Shown piece by piece: positions 45,132-57,067 of a stretch of 64,000 bases of DNA. Every line of letters begins with the position of its first letter. Position 1 is the stretch's first letter. A program made the position numbers and the translations under genes. The notes beneath the pieces were generated by a model. The model made no database searches, was not told where the DNA came from, and saw only the letters and a list, made by a program, of their open reading frames with translations. Source of the DNA: Amoebidium appalachense (taxonomy: Eukaryota; Ichthyosporea); contig CAVNZM010000008.1 in the NCBI GenBank assembly GCA_963693365.1, forward strand, positions 7,564,001 to 7,628,000, read 5' to 3'.

Positions 45132-45622
45132 TCTAGTTATGGCGAACTACCGCGGCATCATCCTTTGCGGCTCCCGCCAAATCTGACCACCCCACCCGCG
45201 AACCAAAGGCTTGGCACGTGATCGCTGCGGATTTAGTGTCGTTGGGAGAGCAGTTGGCCAAGGTATTCTTCGTAGCGTAGGAGTGCATCTGAAAAACGAT
45301 GTGACAATTGGTTGGGATAAAAAGGATCTGTTAAGATGTCCTGGTTGCATCTGTGAGGTTTGGTGAGAGCTAGGACATTTCAATGCAAATTCTTCTGGTC
45401 GTGCACGTGTTTGGACGGACTGTGGTATCTAGTTAAGGCAAATTACCGCGGCATCATCCTTTGCGGCTCCCGCCAAATCTGACCACCCGCGAACCAAAGG
45501 CTTGGCACGTGATCGGCAACTTATCAGGGTTGAGCCATCACACGATCACAAATGGTCGGGCCAGGTTTTTGTCTGAACTCATTCACCAATGGAATTACCG
45601 CAGCGTTATCCTTTGCGGCTCC
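45132..45622. repeat. direct repeats ~300 bp apart
   Basis: About 85 bp (ctagtta-ggc-aa-ta-ccgcggcatcatcc...ggcttggcacgtgatcg) occur at 45132-45222 and again at 45429-45515 with few changes. A third partial copy (ccgcagcgttatcctttgcggctcc) lies at 45598-45622. Confidence 0.75.
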
Positions 45623-45914
45623 TTATCTAGAATTCCAAAGCAGATTCCTAGGCTCGCCGCTTAAGCAATAAGACGATCGCCGCCGGCCCTGTACACCAAT
45701 CGTGTGCGGACATTAAAAACGTCAAGTCCCACACGGCACAGAATCGCGGAAGGGATCCAAAAGCAATCCGGTTCCACAAATCGGACTATCTGGTCCAATC
45801 AATAGGCCCAAAATCTGCGAATTGTTATGGAACTGCTCCAAAATAAGCGAACATAGCACCAGGACATGTGTCCGCAAGTGCATGATCATGCTATATTGTG
45901 AAAACACGTGTGGT

Positions 45915-46048
45915 TATCATGTGCGGATCACCAGATCACCAAGTGTCACTCTTGACACGTGACCTCACGTCCACACGTGACTATCATGTGCGGATCACCA
46001 GATCACCAAGTGTCACTCTTGACATGTGACACTCGCGTCCACACGGCG
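45915..46048. repeat. 67-bp tandem duplication upstream of the Ty3-like element
   Basis: tatcatgtgcggatcaccag and the following sequence recur with a 67-bp period (45915 and 45982). It may be an enhancer-like repeat in the long terminal repeat of the downstream retroelement; the LTR edges were not resolved. Confidence 0.7.
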
Positions 46049-46325
46049 GACGCACCGTCATATCATGTTTTGGCACAAGCGGTTCAATGATCTGCGTGCG
46101 GCGGCATCTCGTGTGTCACCCGCCGGCAGACGACTGCGCACGGCACTATATTGTGCATCTAATGTACATCAAGAGATTGAGGTAGACGGGCTCCGTGATT
46201 GGACTAGCAATGTACTGCTGTCCAGATCAGGCTCGGGTAAGTGAGTAACGGCCCTTGGCTGAGATCCCCAGTGGCACAATTGCCAGTGTCGTCATACAAT
46301 ATGTGGGAGAATCGGATCCAAAGGG

Positions 46326-46332
46326 TATAAAA
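46326..46332 (+). promoter_or_regulatory. TATA box, probable retroelement promoter
   Basis: TATAAAA about 650 bp upstream of the gag-like frame, in the same orientation and followed by a long leader. Probably part of the 5' LTR of the Ty3-like element. Confidence 0.45.
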
Positions 46333-46985
46333 CAGCACACGCAAGCAAGACCAGACAGAAGTTCATCACCACTTCTTCAAGACAAAGTACTTCTACAGAT
46401 CAAAGTCTGCTGTGCCGCCGTTACTAAGGTTGACACCTATACTGGTGCTTCATCAACCCGCTCTACCATACAACACCTGTTGTTTTCCTTCCCTCTACCC
46501 TTTATTTCTAGCACGGCTACGGCTGTGCTCTACCCCTCTGGCCGCTTATGCTAAGGGTCCTTTTGGCTGTAGCTGCCTAGCTCGCCACACGTGTGCTTGG
46601 TGCCCCGACCCTAGACGGTTGGAGCAGCCACCGACGACGGTGCCCTGAGTCTAAACACCTCGGGCTACCTATGCACACTTACACACGCCACACAATGAAA
46701 CACCACATATATACATCATTGAGTGCAGTGGTCTTTGAGTAGGTTGGGGCCCTGGACAGCGGCTAACACATCACTGTGAATTGGTGTGAAGGCGTGCCTC
46801 CCAACGAAAGTCTACTACTTCATTCTTTGATAAGCACACACACACACGTACACGCGACGCGTCACGGTGGTTTTGCGCACTTGACTAGGCTCCGCTGAGA
46901 ATCCTTTTACATCCCTCTTTCGGGGCAATACCCGAACAGTCTGAGCTACACCTAATTTTCGGCCACGGCATAGTCTTTTTGCGCA

Positions 46986-49293
46986 ATGTCATATTCACAG
47001 CGTCGCAGCTACCGCGTCAGCGATTCTCCTGAGGAGGAGTCAGACAACCCCTACGCACCCACGTACGACGGACTAAGTCACTTTGACAACGACAATGGAG
47101 GAAGTGAGTCCGACGGTTACGCTGACCGTGCGTCAGACGGCAGTCATGATGCAGGCAGACACGGTGCATACACACCTAACAGCGCTGATAGTTCTGATGA
47201 ACAAGACAGAGAGGAGTCCGTTCAAGTTGGTGAGTGCGCTGCAGATTCAGAGGTGGTACTGTCTCCTGCAGGCAGTGGCATACTGGACGAGAGTGATGAA
47301 GACCATGAGTCTCGGGACGGAAACCGAACATCACCAAGCCCTCCAGTCAATCGACGTCGTCGCCAGCGTGATACAGAAAATGAACGGTCACCTATGGACG
47401 ACACAAGTGATTCTGAGCACGTACGCCCCCCCCCCGCTGCACGCGCACCTCTCGGTGGTGTGTTCTTGCCCCCCTTTTCCGGTCGCGACATGCCCACACC
47501 TGACAGACTGGACAACACTGCGCCTGGCGCTGATAAAGGCCCACGAGTCAGGTTCAGACCTAGTGCAGCTGATGAGAACGATGGCGACGGAGTAGTACAG
47601 AACCCCGCACCAAACGACAACCGCGGCAGATCACCCGTTCGGGGCCCTCGCTCTGACACACGCAATGACAAACATGGACATCGCTCTACGGAGCGTTCAT
47701 TGGCCAACACCGACACTGACATGGCGCGACGTGAGCAATACGACAAAGGCAAAGATCATGTGGGCACAACACCCCGCCTTTCGGACCCTCACAGAGTAAT
47801 TCCTGATGATCCCACCGTGACGTGCCTGCAGCTGTGTTACCTTCTCCAAGCCGCCAAAGAGCACATGATGTTCGAAGATCCGCACGCGCCCAACCACGGC
47901 ATGCCCAAGGTTGGTCCCAAGGGGACATGTGACCAGTCGACGGTGGTTTTTGACATGATGTGGCGCTGCCCCGACAACTTGTGGCACAAGTGGCACAAGG
48001 GTGCAGAACGGGCTTTTTCGGAGGTGTTTGTTAAGCACCCCAAGAAATTTCTTTTTCTGATTACCCGTCACTACCTCACCGAGAAGCAAGTCTCACGTCT
48101 ATCTCTGAACGACGCGGTGGCCCGCAGTATGGACAACAGAGACTTTATTGACGACACCATCTTAGTTGAATGGATGCCCTCGCCACGTGTGCGGAAAAGC
48201 TCGGGCACAATGGGCACGCTCTGATCGCCAAGACCGACAAATGCAAGCTGAGATGGTTCGACGTGCATGGGAGCTGGCCGATGCTGCTAATCCCATGGAA
48301 CTCGGCGGCACACCCGCCAAACTGTCCAAGCGCACAACCAAGCCACTTGCAGGGCCTGTTCTCCAAGGAGGATTCCTTCGGCCAAAAGCTCTCTAGCTTC
48401 ACCGGTCGCGGCACGGCATCTGGCCTATATGGCACGTCGGAACAGCGCGACTTCATCCAGCAACACATGCGCCATTTCCTCGATCTTTGTTCAGACTCAA
48501 GTACTTCAACGGCCGCAAGATCAACGGCCCTCTCCCACGCCAGACCAACAAAACGTTCAAACCAGACAAGGAGGTGTGGCCGGGAGTAGTGCAGAGCATC
48601 GCAGACCACGGTTTACCCCCCATGCCCGACTTTTCCTACATCGTCGAGCATTGGCACAAGGAGCAGTACGGCAACACCTACGGCAACGGGGTCTATGCTG
48701 CATACCTCGCCGCTCTCGCCACCAAGTTACGCAAAACGGGTGGCGACAACCCCCTGTCCCACGCCAATGTTGCAGCTGACTGTTTCATGCGTGGTCTCGC
48801 CCAGGTCAACGACAACAATGTCGCCGACATGTTTGAGGCAATTACCAACGAGTACCGCACACATGATCGAGTGAAGTCAGCCCGCCAACGTCTCAGCATC
48901 CTGCCAGGCACCAACCACATCGGCAAGTTCCGTGATAATGGTGTTGAACGGCAGAGCATGCACCTGCGCAAGTATTTGCACACCCTCCTCACTGCCGCAA
49001 TGATCGACAACCCGGCCATGAAGTGGTTCACGTTCAAACAAATCCTCAACAATCACTTCAAAGACCAGCGCCCCACCATCCACTTCACCTTGGACCATAT
49101 CCGGTTTCCCGTCGACCTCGCCACCGGCGAACCCATCGTCAACATTTCTAAAGAAGAATCACAACGCATTATCATCGACGCTCTCGTCACATTTTGCCAA
49201 GAAGTCCCGGCAGGCCCCCTTCCCCCCCCCGACCAACCGGCCCACCCCACCCTTCAAAGATCTGTGCGAACTGATTCCACGCAAGCGGGGTGA
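46986..49293 (+). pseudogene. gag-like region of a Ty3-type retrotransposon, frameshifted
   Basis: The first frame (46986-48224, 412 codons) starts with a long acidic/Arg/Ser-rich disordered region and turns into a folded part after about residue 270. The sense continues in a second frame (through about 48170-48490) and a third (48487-49293), so at least two one-base indels are present. The folded part is helix-rich and lies immediately upstream of the reverse transcriptase, which suggests a Gag capsid-type role, but I do not see a CCHC zinc knuckle or an aspartic-protease D-S/T-G motif. Assignment rests on position rather than a specific motif. The protease region may have been lost between 49294 and 49425. 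Confidence 0.55.
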
Positions 49294-49425
49294 TGACGAC
49301 TCGGAGGCACCAGGGCGCGATTTTGTTCTTTGCAAGGTCTGCTTTGTGTTGTCCGCGGTAACTGTGTAATATATGCTCTATAACATTTTCTAACAAACAC
49401 CCGTCCCCTCCCTCCCCCCCTTCGG

Positions 49426-52234
49426 ATGAATATGACTACGGTCGGGCTCGGAATTTCGAACTTCGAAGTGACCACCAAAGGTCCTATCTTCATCCGACAA
49501 TGGCCGCTTGAGCACAAGAAAATGCTCGCCGCTGTCGACATCGTCAACCACATATTCGATCGCAATGAAATTGAGGATGCGGATTCACCGCACAACACCC
49601 CGTGTTTCCTTGTGCCGAAACCGTCGGGTGCATGGCGATTTATTCAGGACCTGCGCGCGGTGAACCAGAACCTCCGTCGTGATGTGTTCCCGCTCCCTAA
49701 CATGAACACGGAGTTAGACCGAGTGGCCGGTGCAAAAATATTCGCGAAAACTGATTTGTCCAAGTCCTTTTGGTTAAATCCCGGTGGCACCCTCCTGCCG
49801 CCTCTACACCGCCGCGTTCACCATCAACAATTCCCACTACCAGGCAACGGTTCTCCCCATGGGCCTGTCCAACAGCCCATCCATCATGGCACGGTTTATG
49901 CACCGCATACTTAAACCCGTTGCACATCTGGCAATATACTACATCGACGACATCATCACGTGGGGTAAAACCCTTGCCGAAGTCATTTCCAACTTTGACC
50001 AGATCTTCACGATTCTCGCCGAACACGGTCTCAAACTCGACGCAAATAAAACCGAGATCGACGTCAAGGCGATTAATGTAAACAACTGTACACATGAACT
50101 GTACATGTTTACTAAAGAATGTGATCTACTAGCACACGATTCGTGCTTTGTCATGAATATCACATAAATATTATGTCTGCACCAATAGGACTCACTCTGA
50201 CCTAAGAATTGAACCATATATGGTTCTTCCGCTGCATACCACATAAACGATTTGAACCAATAAGAGGTTTGCATAAATAGGACAAAGGTCTGACTGGCTC
50301 GGACCGCACCAGAATCACGAATGGCATGTTGCCACCCGCGCTGGCCGCGGATGAACCAATCCTGGGCCTTGATCCGAAACCTGGGGGCTATATAACAAAG
50401 CCGTCCCAGTACGGGGATCACATCAGTGAAGTCTGAGACAGACTGAGTCGGCCCATAGTAAAAGCAACCTGGCCGCGTGTGCCTTTCTACCCGTTCTCTG
50501 TCTTTATTTTGATTCAGTTGTACTCTGCCTTATCCTAACTAGTCCAACTGTTTACAATTAAGGCGCTGGGACATATTTTAACACCAGAGGGGATTAAACC
50601 CGACCGTCCCTAAGAAGGTGCAGGCCATCTCTGATTGGCCGATACCATCAACAGTTAAGCAAGTTCAGTCTTTCCGCTTGGGTCTGTGCAACTATTTACG
50701 ACGATGGATCCAAAACTTTGCCCGCCGCGCCGCCCCGTTACAAGCATACGGGAAACGCTCCTCCCCGCGACGTTTTACCCTCGACTCAGCTGCAGTCGCC
50801 GCGTTTGAAGACCTCAAGAACGCGTTAATTTCTGCCCCTGTTATGTGCCTCCCAGATATGTCGCCCACGGGTGGCAAATTTGTTCTGCGCACTGATGCAT
50901 GCAAAATTGCTGGTGGTGCCATTCTCTATCAAGAGCAACCAGATGGCCAACTTCGCGTGGTGGCCTACGCATCACACAAGTTTTCTCCGGTCGAAACCCG
51001 GTACGGCACTTCAGAACGAGAGATGCTCGCACTCGTGACGGCAATCACCGACTTCCGTGTGTATTTATGGGGCAACGATTTTGAGGCTTTCACCGACCAC
51101 AAACCCAACCTCACTATCCGCGGCACCAGCAAGATCGCGTCCGATCGAATCTACCGATGGGCGGCTAAGCTTCAAAGCTACTCGTTCAAACTCTTCTACA
51201 AAAAAGGGACTGAACTCACAGACGCCGATAGTCTCAGCCGCATCGCCTATTCCGACTACGACGAGTACGACAAGACTGAAATGGAGAAGGAGATGGCGGA
51301 AATCGAAGGCCAGCCCCCTATGGTTGGCAACGTCAACGTCAATACCTACGATGACCTGTTTCCCTCTCCACACACCGCCCCTCTGCCCACCCAAACACCG
51401 TGGCAGACAACCCACACGCAACATCCGTGGGCCGGTGCCGTCACAGTCCACCCATCACGTTTGCACACCAACCTGAGTCTGTCTGAGGGCGATCACGGTT
51501 TACCTGAGGCGACAGCGACTTCACTCGATAATCGGCCTAAGCAAACAGTCGAAATCGCATTTACTGACGTGTACTGTTCGCGTCCCTACAAAGGGACCAT
51601 GGTCGAAGTCCCATTGCACACCTTGCTCCCTCTGAACTCCAAGACCTCCACGAGTGCCTGCAACGACACCGTCAGAAGGCACGTGCCAACACGGGTGACT
51701 CGAGTTCGCCCACTGCTGCACAACCGCCGCTGGGCCAACAAGAGCTGCACATCAACGCAGTTACCGGGAGTGGTTATCAACGTGATGCCGTCATTGCTGC
51801 ACAGGCACAAGACCCGTTATGTGCCGACATCATGTACACGATTTCCACACCGGACCCACGTCGTGACAACAAGCGCCGATGGGCACGCGGAGGTCCGCAA
51901 CGACCCGACTCTGACGTTACGATGGCTGAGTCTGACGAGCCACCACCATCCCCACCACAAACGCCAGCGTCTAGGCTATGTCAAAGACCCACGTTTAAGC
52001 AATGCCCGGCGCCGCAAGCTCGACCGCATTGCCCGTAACTGCTTTTTGGACAATGGTGTTCTGCACTACTTTTCAACCGACTGCCGCAAGCTTTTTGTGC
52101 CCGAAGTGCCAAAAGTCGTAAAAAAAAAGAAGAAGAAGCTGAAGTGTAGAAAACGAGGAGGAGAGCGCAAGCCTTACCTTAAGTTACTAGATTGCCCCAT
52201 CTGGCCACGGGGATGTCTAAGCTACAATCTGTAA
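49426..52234 (+). pseudogene. pol: Ty3-type pol: reverse transcriptase, RNase H, integrase start; broken
   Basis: Reverse transcriptase begins near 49470 with Q-W-P-L, S-P-H-N-T-P-C-F, K-P-S-G-A-W-R-F and D-L-R-A-V-N, then F-A-K-T-D-L-S. A one-base shift near 49780-49795 leads to L-P-M-G-L-S-N-S-P and the catalytic Y-I-D-D box (near 49940). The 480-bp LTR at 50077-50556 interrupts the thumb region; another one-base shift lies just before 50618. RNase H follows (R-T-D-A, A-Y-A-S-H-K-F, E-x-E-M-L-A-L, T-D-H-K-P-N-L), as in Ty3 elements. A long linker leads to what resembles the start of an integrase N-terminal region (near 52000-52110), then an A/G-rich junction, and the rest of integrase and the 3' LTR are missing. 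A dead, truncated copy. Confidence 0.85.
50077..50556 (+). mobile_element. solo LTR nested in the pol pseudogene, 5-bp target duplication
   Basis: The 480-bp sequence starts TGTAAACAACTG and ends AACTGTTTACA, with identical 5-bp flanks ATTAA (50072-50076 and 50557-50561). Removing the insert and one ATTAA rejoins the reading frame across the site. It is the reverse-orientation copy of the LTRs at 28.1, 53.4 and 56.6 kb. Confidence 0.9.
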
Positions 52235-52267
52235 GGAACCTATCTACTTAACTTATCCAATGGCAGA

Positions 52268-52397
52268 GCCCGCCCGGAGTTCACGTAAACCCTGCCAACA
52301 GAGTAGTCTTTCGATAGATTACTCAAGGGCAATACAGAACTCGCTTGAACACGAGAGTAGTCCCAGACAAGCCCGCCCGGAGTTCACGTAAACCTGC
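52268..52397. repeat. pair of 28-bp direct repeats
   Basis: gcccgcccggagttcacgta plus aac(c)ctgcc occurs at 52268-52296 and 52371-52397. It lies just past the truncated integrase. Confidence 0.7.
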
Positions 52398-53150
52398 CTA
52401 GGAAATCTAACGGTCAAGCAAGATAGCCTAGCTGTAACAGGGCACGCAAAAGAGAAGACACAGGCAGTGTGTGTTCCAACGAGAAAAGATGCTACAATGC
52501 TCAGCAACAGCCGCAGTGAAAGCTCGTGACGATGGCCAACCAGGGAAACTTCTCGGCGTCCTACTCAACCACCAAACCACCCCAAACGCACGCCACGGAG
52601 TGACCAAGTTCTTGCCGCATTTCCGAGAAGGATGCAGAGATGGAGATAACATAGAAGGAGACAAGCAAGGACCCAATCAACCCCCAAAGCGAGAAGCACT
52701 CGCGGCCACCATAGTAGCCACCATCATGCTGTGCCCTCGGAGAAACATGATGATGACACCAGATGGAGAGAGGTAGCACACCAGCATATCACAACCGCGT
52801 GCCGAAGGCAATCGTAGTGGAACTCAACCCGCAAGAATACACCTGCTCGTTGCAACTTGCATGGCCAGGAGATAGAGGCCTGAGGAACATAGAGTCAATG
52901 ATGATTCCATGGCGACACGCATGCATGCACACGCATACAGGGACACACATGTGCGCGGGACTGTGTAGTGTGTACGTACACATGTACACAAATTTAAACG
53001 CATGACATAATTTATTATTGAAGCCAAAAGCTACTGATAATAACACTTTTGCCACGCTGCCGCTGAATTTTGAGTTTCTCCTTGCCCATTTCATATGCAT
53101 CCACTGGGCTACTATTCATAGATCTAGATCTACTATCTACTGCCCATGAT
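52398..53150. other. intergenic, no gene seen
   Basis: Reading frames of 60-100 codons on both strands, none with a recognisable feature. Confidence 0.45.
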
Positions 53151-53154
53151 CCCC

Positions 53155-53446
53155 GCCCCCCCCCCCCCCCCCCCTTTCCGAGCTCCTTCCCTCCTATTAT
53201 TCTCCCCCCCCCCCCCCCCCCCCCCCCGAGCTCCCCCCATCCCCCCAACCATTGTCACGTGCACACACACCGTGACACACACACACACGCACACACACAT
53301 ACACTAGAACACACGTGCCACACACACACTGAGACACACACACACACACACTGGCACACATAAACACACACACGGACGCACACACACATACACACACACA
53401 CACACCGTCACACACTGACACGTACACACACACACACACACACACA
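53155..53446. repeat. poly(C) runs and (CA)n array, host site of the LTR element
   Basis: C-runs at about 53155-53174 and 53203-53227, then interrupted CA repeats from about 53262 to 53446. The CA array resumes at 57069 on the other side of the LTR retrotransposon. Confidence 0.9.
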
Positions 53447-53927
53447 TGTAAACAGTTGGACTAGTTAGGATAAGGCAGAGTACAACTGAATCAAAATAAA
53501 GACAGAGAACGGGTAGAAAGGCACACGCGGCCAGGTTGCTTTTACTATGGGCCGACTCAGTCTGTCTCAAGACTTCACTGATGTGATCCCCGTACTGGGA
53601 CGGCTTTGTTATATAGCCCCCAGGTTTCGGATCAAGGCCCAGGATTGGTTCATCCGCGGCCAGCGCGGGTGGCAACATGCCATTCGTGATTCTGGTGCGG
53701 TCCGAGCCAGTCAGACCTTTGTCCTATTTATGCAAACATCTTATTGGTCCACTTCGTTTATGTGGTATGCAGCGGTAGAACCATATATGGTTCACTTCTT
53801 AGGTAAGATTGATTCCTATTGGTGCGGACATAATATTTATGTGATATTCGTGACAAAGCACGAATCGTGTGCTAGTACATCACATTCTTTAGTAAACATG
53901 TACAGTTCATGTGTACAGTTGTTTACA
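53447..53927 (-). repeat. 3' LTR
   Basis: 481 bp, with no differences from the right-hand LTR that I can find by eye. It includes the CAAGACTTCAC variant that distinguishes this pair from the two solo copies (CAGACTTCAC). Confidence 0.85.
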
Positions 53928-53938
53928 CTCCCCCCCTT
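53928..53938 (-). promoter_or_regulatory. polypurine tract (AAGGGGGGGAG)
   Basis: Eleven purines on the minus strand directly abutting the 3' LTR, the expected plus-strand primer. Confidence 0.75.
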
Positions 53939-56529
53939 GTCGGGAGCCTGGTGATGTCGTTAGACAAGCAAACCACCAGGCTGAGAGGCGATAAACAACC
54001 TTCAGCGAGAATTCTTGTGTGTGCCGAGCTGCTGGACAGAACAGAGCAAGGACGGTGGAATAGATTTGTGCACGTCTATGAGCACTTCTTCATTTGCCAA
54101 AACACAAATTCATGCAGCATTCTTCTGTGTTTTCATTTTCGTGGCGAAGATTGTTGCAGAGTGTGCGTGCAATTTGTTCGCTTCGTCTCTGTGCTTGGCT
54201 TTTTCTGTAGAAGTAATATTTTCCTTTTTGGGGAATTTTCCTTTTTAGGACACTCCCGCAGATTCGTTTTCAATTGCGCGTAATTTAGTTGTGTGGATGA
54301 ATGATCATACCAAACATTCGATAATGAATATAACTCAAGCCTTAGGTCACTTCGTACTCAGGTAGTGGTGGATAGCTTCAAGGCTTAGCCACTGCTCCTT
54401 ATCCCGGTTCTACCTTAAGACTGTAAGGCGAGTCACCATGGCCGGAAAAGCCACTTCTTTCATGAACAAAGAGCACTTCTTTCCTTTCAGCTTTAACCCT
54501 GCATCATCGGAGCCGGGAATAACATGAATAAAAATGCCCTAAGTGTTCTTCGTTGGGCGACATAAAGAAATATATCAGCCCGTCAGAACCAGTAAAAACC
54601 CGGTTCATAATTCATAAGAAGAGGGTAGGCAAAGCAAGCCTTCTTCAGAAAACACATGCTTCCATTCGTGAGCAGTTTTCGGATCCCATTTGCCAGCCAT
54701 TTTCGTTGAGCAGGGGGATTCCAGGCATAATACATTCCTATGGAGGCTTGGCCTAAAAAGAAAAGTCGTCACAGTCGCCCTTTCCTTTGTAAGCAACTTC
54801 GTGAGCGCGCTCCGTGTTTTCATATCCTCCAGTGCAGGTCTGGATGGTGCCCCATCCTCTGCTTCATTTGTAGGTGGCCCTACTGTTGGTTCTGTTCGTT
54901 GTGTGGAAAACCAAAACCATTCGTGTTCGTGGAACTGCTTTGTGCTGTGCTTTCTTTCGTGTTGGTGTTCATGGAGTTACCCCATTCACACACCTACTAC
55001 TTTCATACATCAGACGTAAGTAGCTGCCTGGGGAGTGTGTGGTTCGTGTTCGTGACATTCTTCTGTTCCTTCGTGAGAAGAATATTCGTTTTAGCAGAGG
55101 TGCCCAATAAGGCAGCTTGTGGGGTTGTCTCCCGCATGTGCCCATTGGTGGGGTATGCACGTGCTAAATTGTTACAGTGTCATCATATTGCAAGGGAATA
55201 ACATGGTCACCTCCGTACCAGGGCCTAGGTACACATGATGGTCCGATGTGTTAGTCAACAACACCTTGCATTCGTATTCGTATTTGTCTTCCACGTCACT
55301 TTCTTCAGTAGTGAAGGAGGGTATTCGTAATTCGAAACTGAAAGGCTTCCAGCCAAAATACTGACGCTGTATGCTGGGGTTGTGAGGGAACGGTGCCCAT
55401 ACCACATTCTTTTGTTTTCTTTATTCTGGTGGGGGTGTGCCGGCAGCAATTTTAATTTGCATGCAGGTATTCCAGGCTTTACAGCATAGTTCGTATGTTA
55501 TAGTATTTGTACAGTATTGCCACACACTGGCAGTTACCTGTAAATTCGTACCCCACAGCTTCGTTTGTTTCGCATGCACGAACAAAAGTTCTGCATCGAC
55601 TTTATTACATGCCTTCTGTGCACCAAGAGTGCAAATTCGTTGTTGCATGGCACCAGGAAGGGCCATACATGAGCCATATGTTCGTAATGTGTTTAGGCAT
55701 GCCAGCATACATTCATGCGCATGTTGTGCATCCTGTGCGCTAAACTATGGGGCATGCTGTATTCGACAACAGCAAGAAATTCGAAGCATGCATGCAAAAC
55801 TACTTTCACAGCACCTTATGTCCTACATGCTATAGGAACAGCGACTATCTTCTTCTTTAAATGCATTCGTGCTGAAAGTGGCCGTGCATCTGGGTTGCGA
55901 GTGTGGACGTGCACGTGGTGGCATGGACACGATGACAGTGTGCAATAGTGCAATGCACGCAAGGGCAACGGTTTTCTTTTCTTCGTAACATAGAGGGGGC
56001 CGTGTGCATTGCAACCTAAGCAGTGTTGTGCATTCGTTCTTTTCATTTTCGTGTTTCCATTTCATTTTGCTTTCGTTTTTCGTTTTTTGTCGTTTGATAA
56101 CTTTACTTCGTTTTGTTTTCGTGTTGCATTCATTTCGTATTTCCTCTATGCATTCGTTTGTCGTTAATTCTTTATTTCATTGTGTATTCGTGATGGTTCG
56201 TTTTTCGTTGGTTCATTGCTTCGTTAGCAATTCTTTATTCGTTTGTTCGTGTATTCGTTGTTTCGTTGTGTATTCGTTTTTCTTCACATTTTTTTTGTGT
56301 CGTAGCAAAAGCCGTTTTACATGCTTTCAATTCTTTCCGTGTAGGTGGGCTGGCCACTTCAAACTTGTCGGTGTATATATTCTAAGTCGGACAAGGAAAG
56401 ATGTACCTATCATCGTGGTAAAAAGGATTTGTGATCGGCCATGGCAGATTCTTGGGGTAATTGAAAGATGTGAGATTCTTGAGCTGATTGAAAGATGTGA
56501 GATTCGAAGGATGCGAGATTCTTGAACTG

Positions 56530-56600
56530 CGCGGTCGCCAATGTAAACAGTTGGCAATGTATAACAGTGTCCTGCCGCGGTCGCCAATGTAAACAGTTGG
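56530..56600. repeat. duplicated LTR-end/primer-site segment
   Basis: The 25 bases from cgcggtcgccaatgtaaaca to gttgg occur at 56530-56554 and 56576-56600, a 46-bp tandem period. The second copy is the real LTR edge plus primer site; the first is an extra copy inside the element. Confidence 0.75.
56569..56586 (-). promoter_or_regulatory. primer-binding site (TGGCGACCGCGGCAGGAC)
   Basis: Begins one base after the CA end of the 5' LTR on the minus strand and starts with TGG, as expected for pairing to a tRNA 3'-CCA end. The tRNA species cannot be named from this window. Confidence 0.7.
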
Positions 56601-57067
56601 ACTAGTTAGGATAAGGCAGAGTACAACTGAATCAAAATAAAGACAGAGAACGGGTAGAAAGGCACACGCGGCCAGGTTGCTTTTACTATGGGCCGACTCA
56701 GTCTGTCTCAAGACTTCACTGATGTGATCCCCGTACTGGGACGGCTTTGTTATATAGCCCCCAGGTTTCGGATCAAGGCCCAGGATTGGTTCATCCGCGG
56801 CCAGCGCGGGTGGCAACATGCCATTCGTGATTCTGGTGCGGTCCGAGCCAGTCAGACCTTTGTCCTATTTATGCAAACATCTTATTGGTCCACTTCGTTT
56901 ATGTGGTATGCAGCGGTAGAACCATATATGGTTCACTTCTTAGGTAAGATTGATTCCTATTGGTGCGGACATAATATTTATGTGATATTCGTGACAAAGC
57001 ACGAATCGTGTGCTAGTACATCACATTCTTTAGTAAACATGTACAGTTCATGTGTACAGTTGTTTAC

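Noticed and set aside
46595-46625. TGGTGCCCCGACC as the primer-binding site of the Ty3-like element
   Set aside because: It starts with TGG and looks suitable, but no LTR ending in CA lies directly before it, so I did not annotate it.
53547-53954. 136-codon frame repeated in all four LTR copies (also 28277, 49939 and 56688)
   Set aside because: It is conserved only because the LTRs are copies. It lies antisense to the element's transcription and has no start context or domain.
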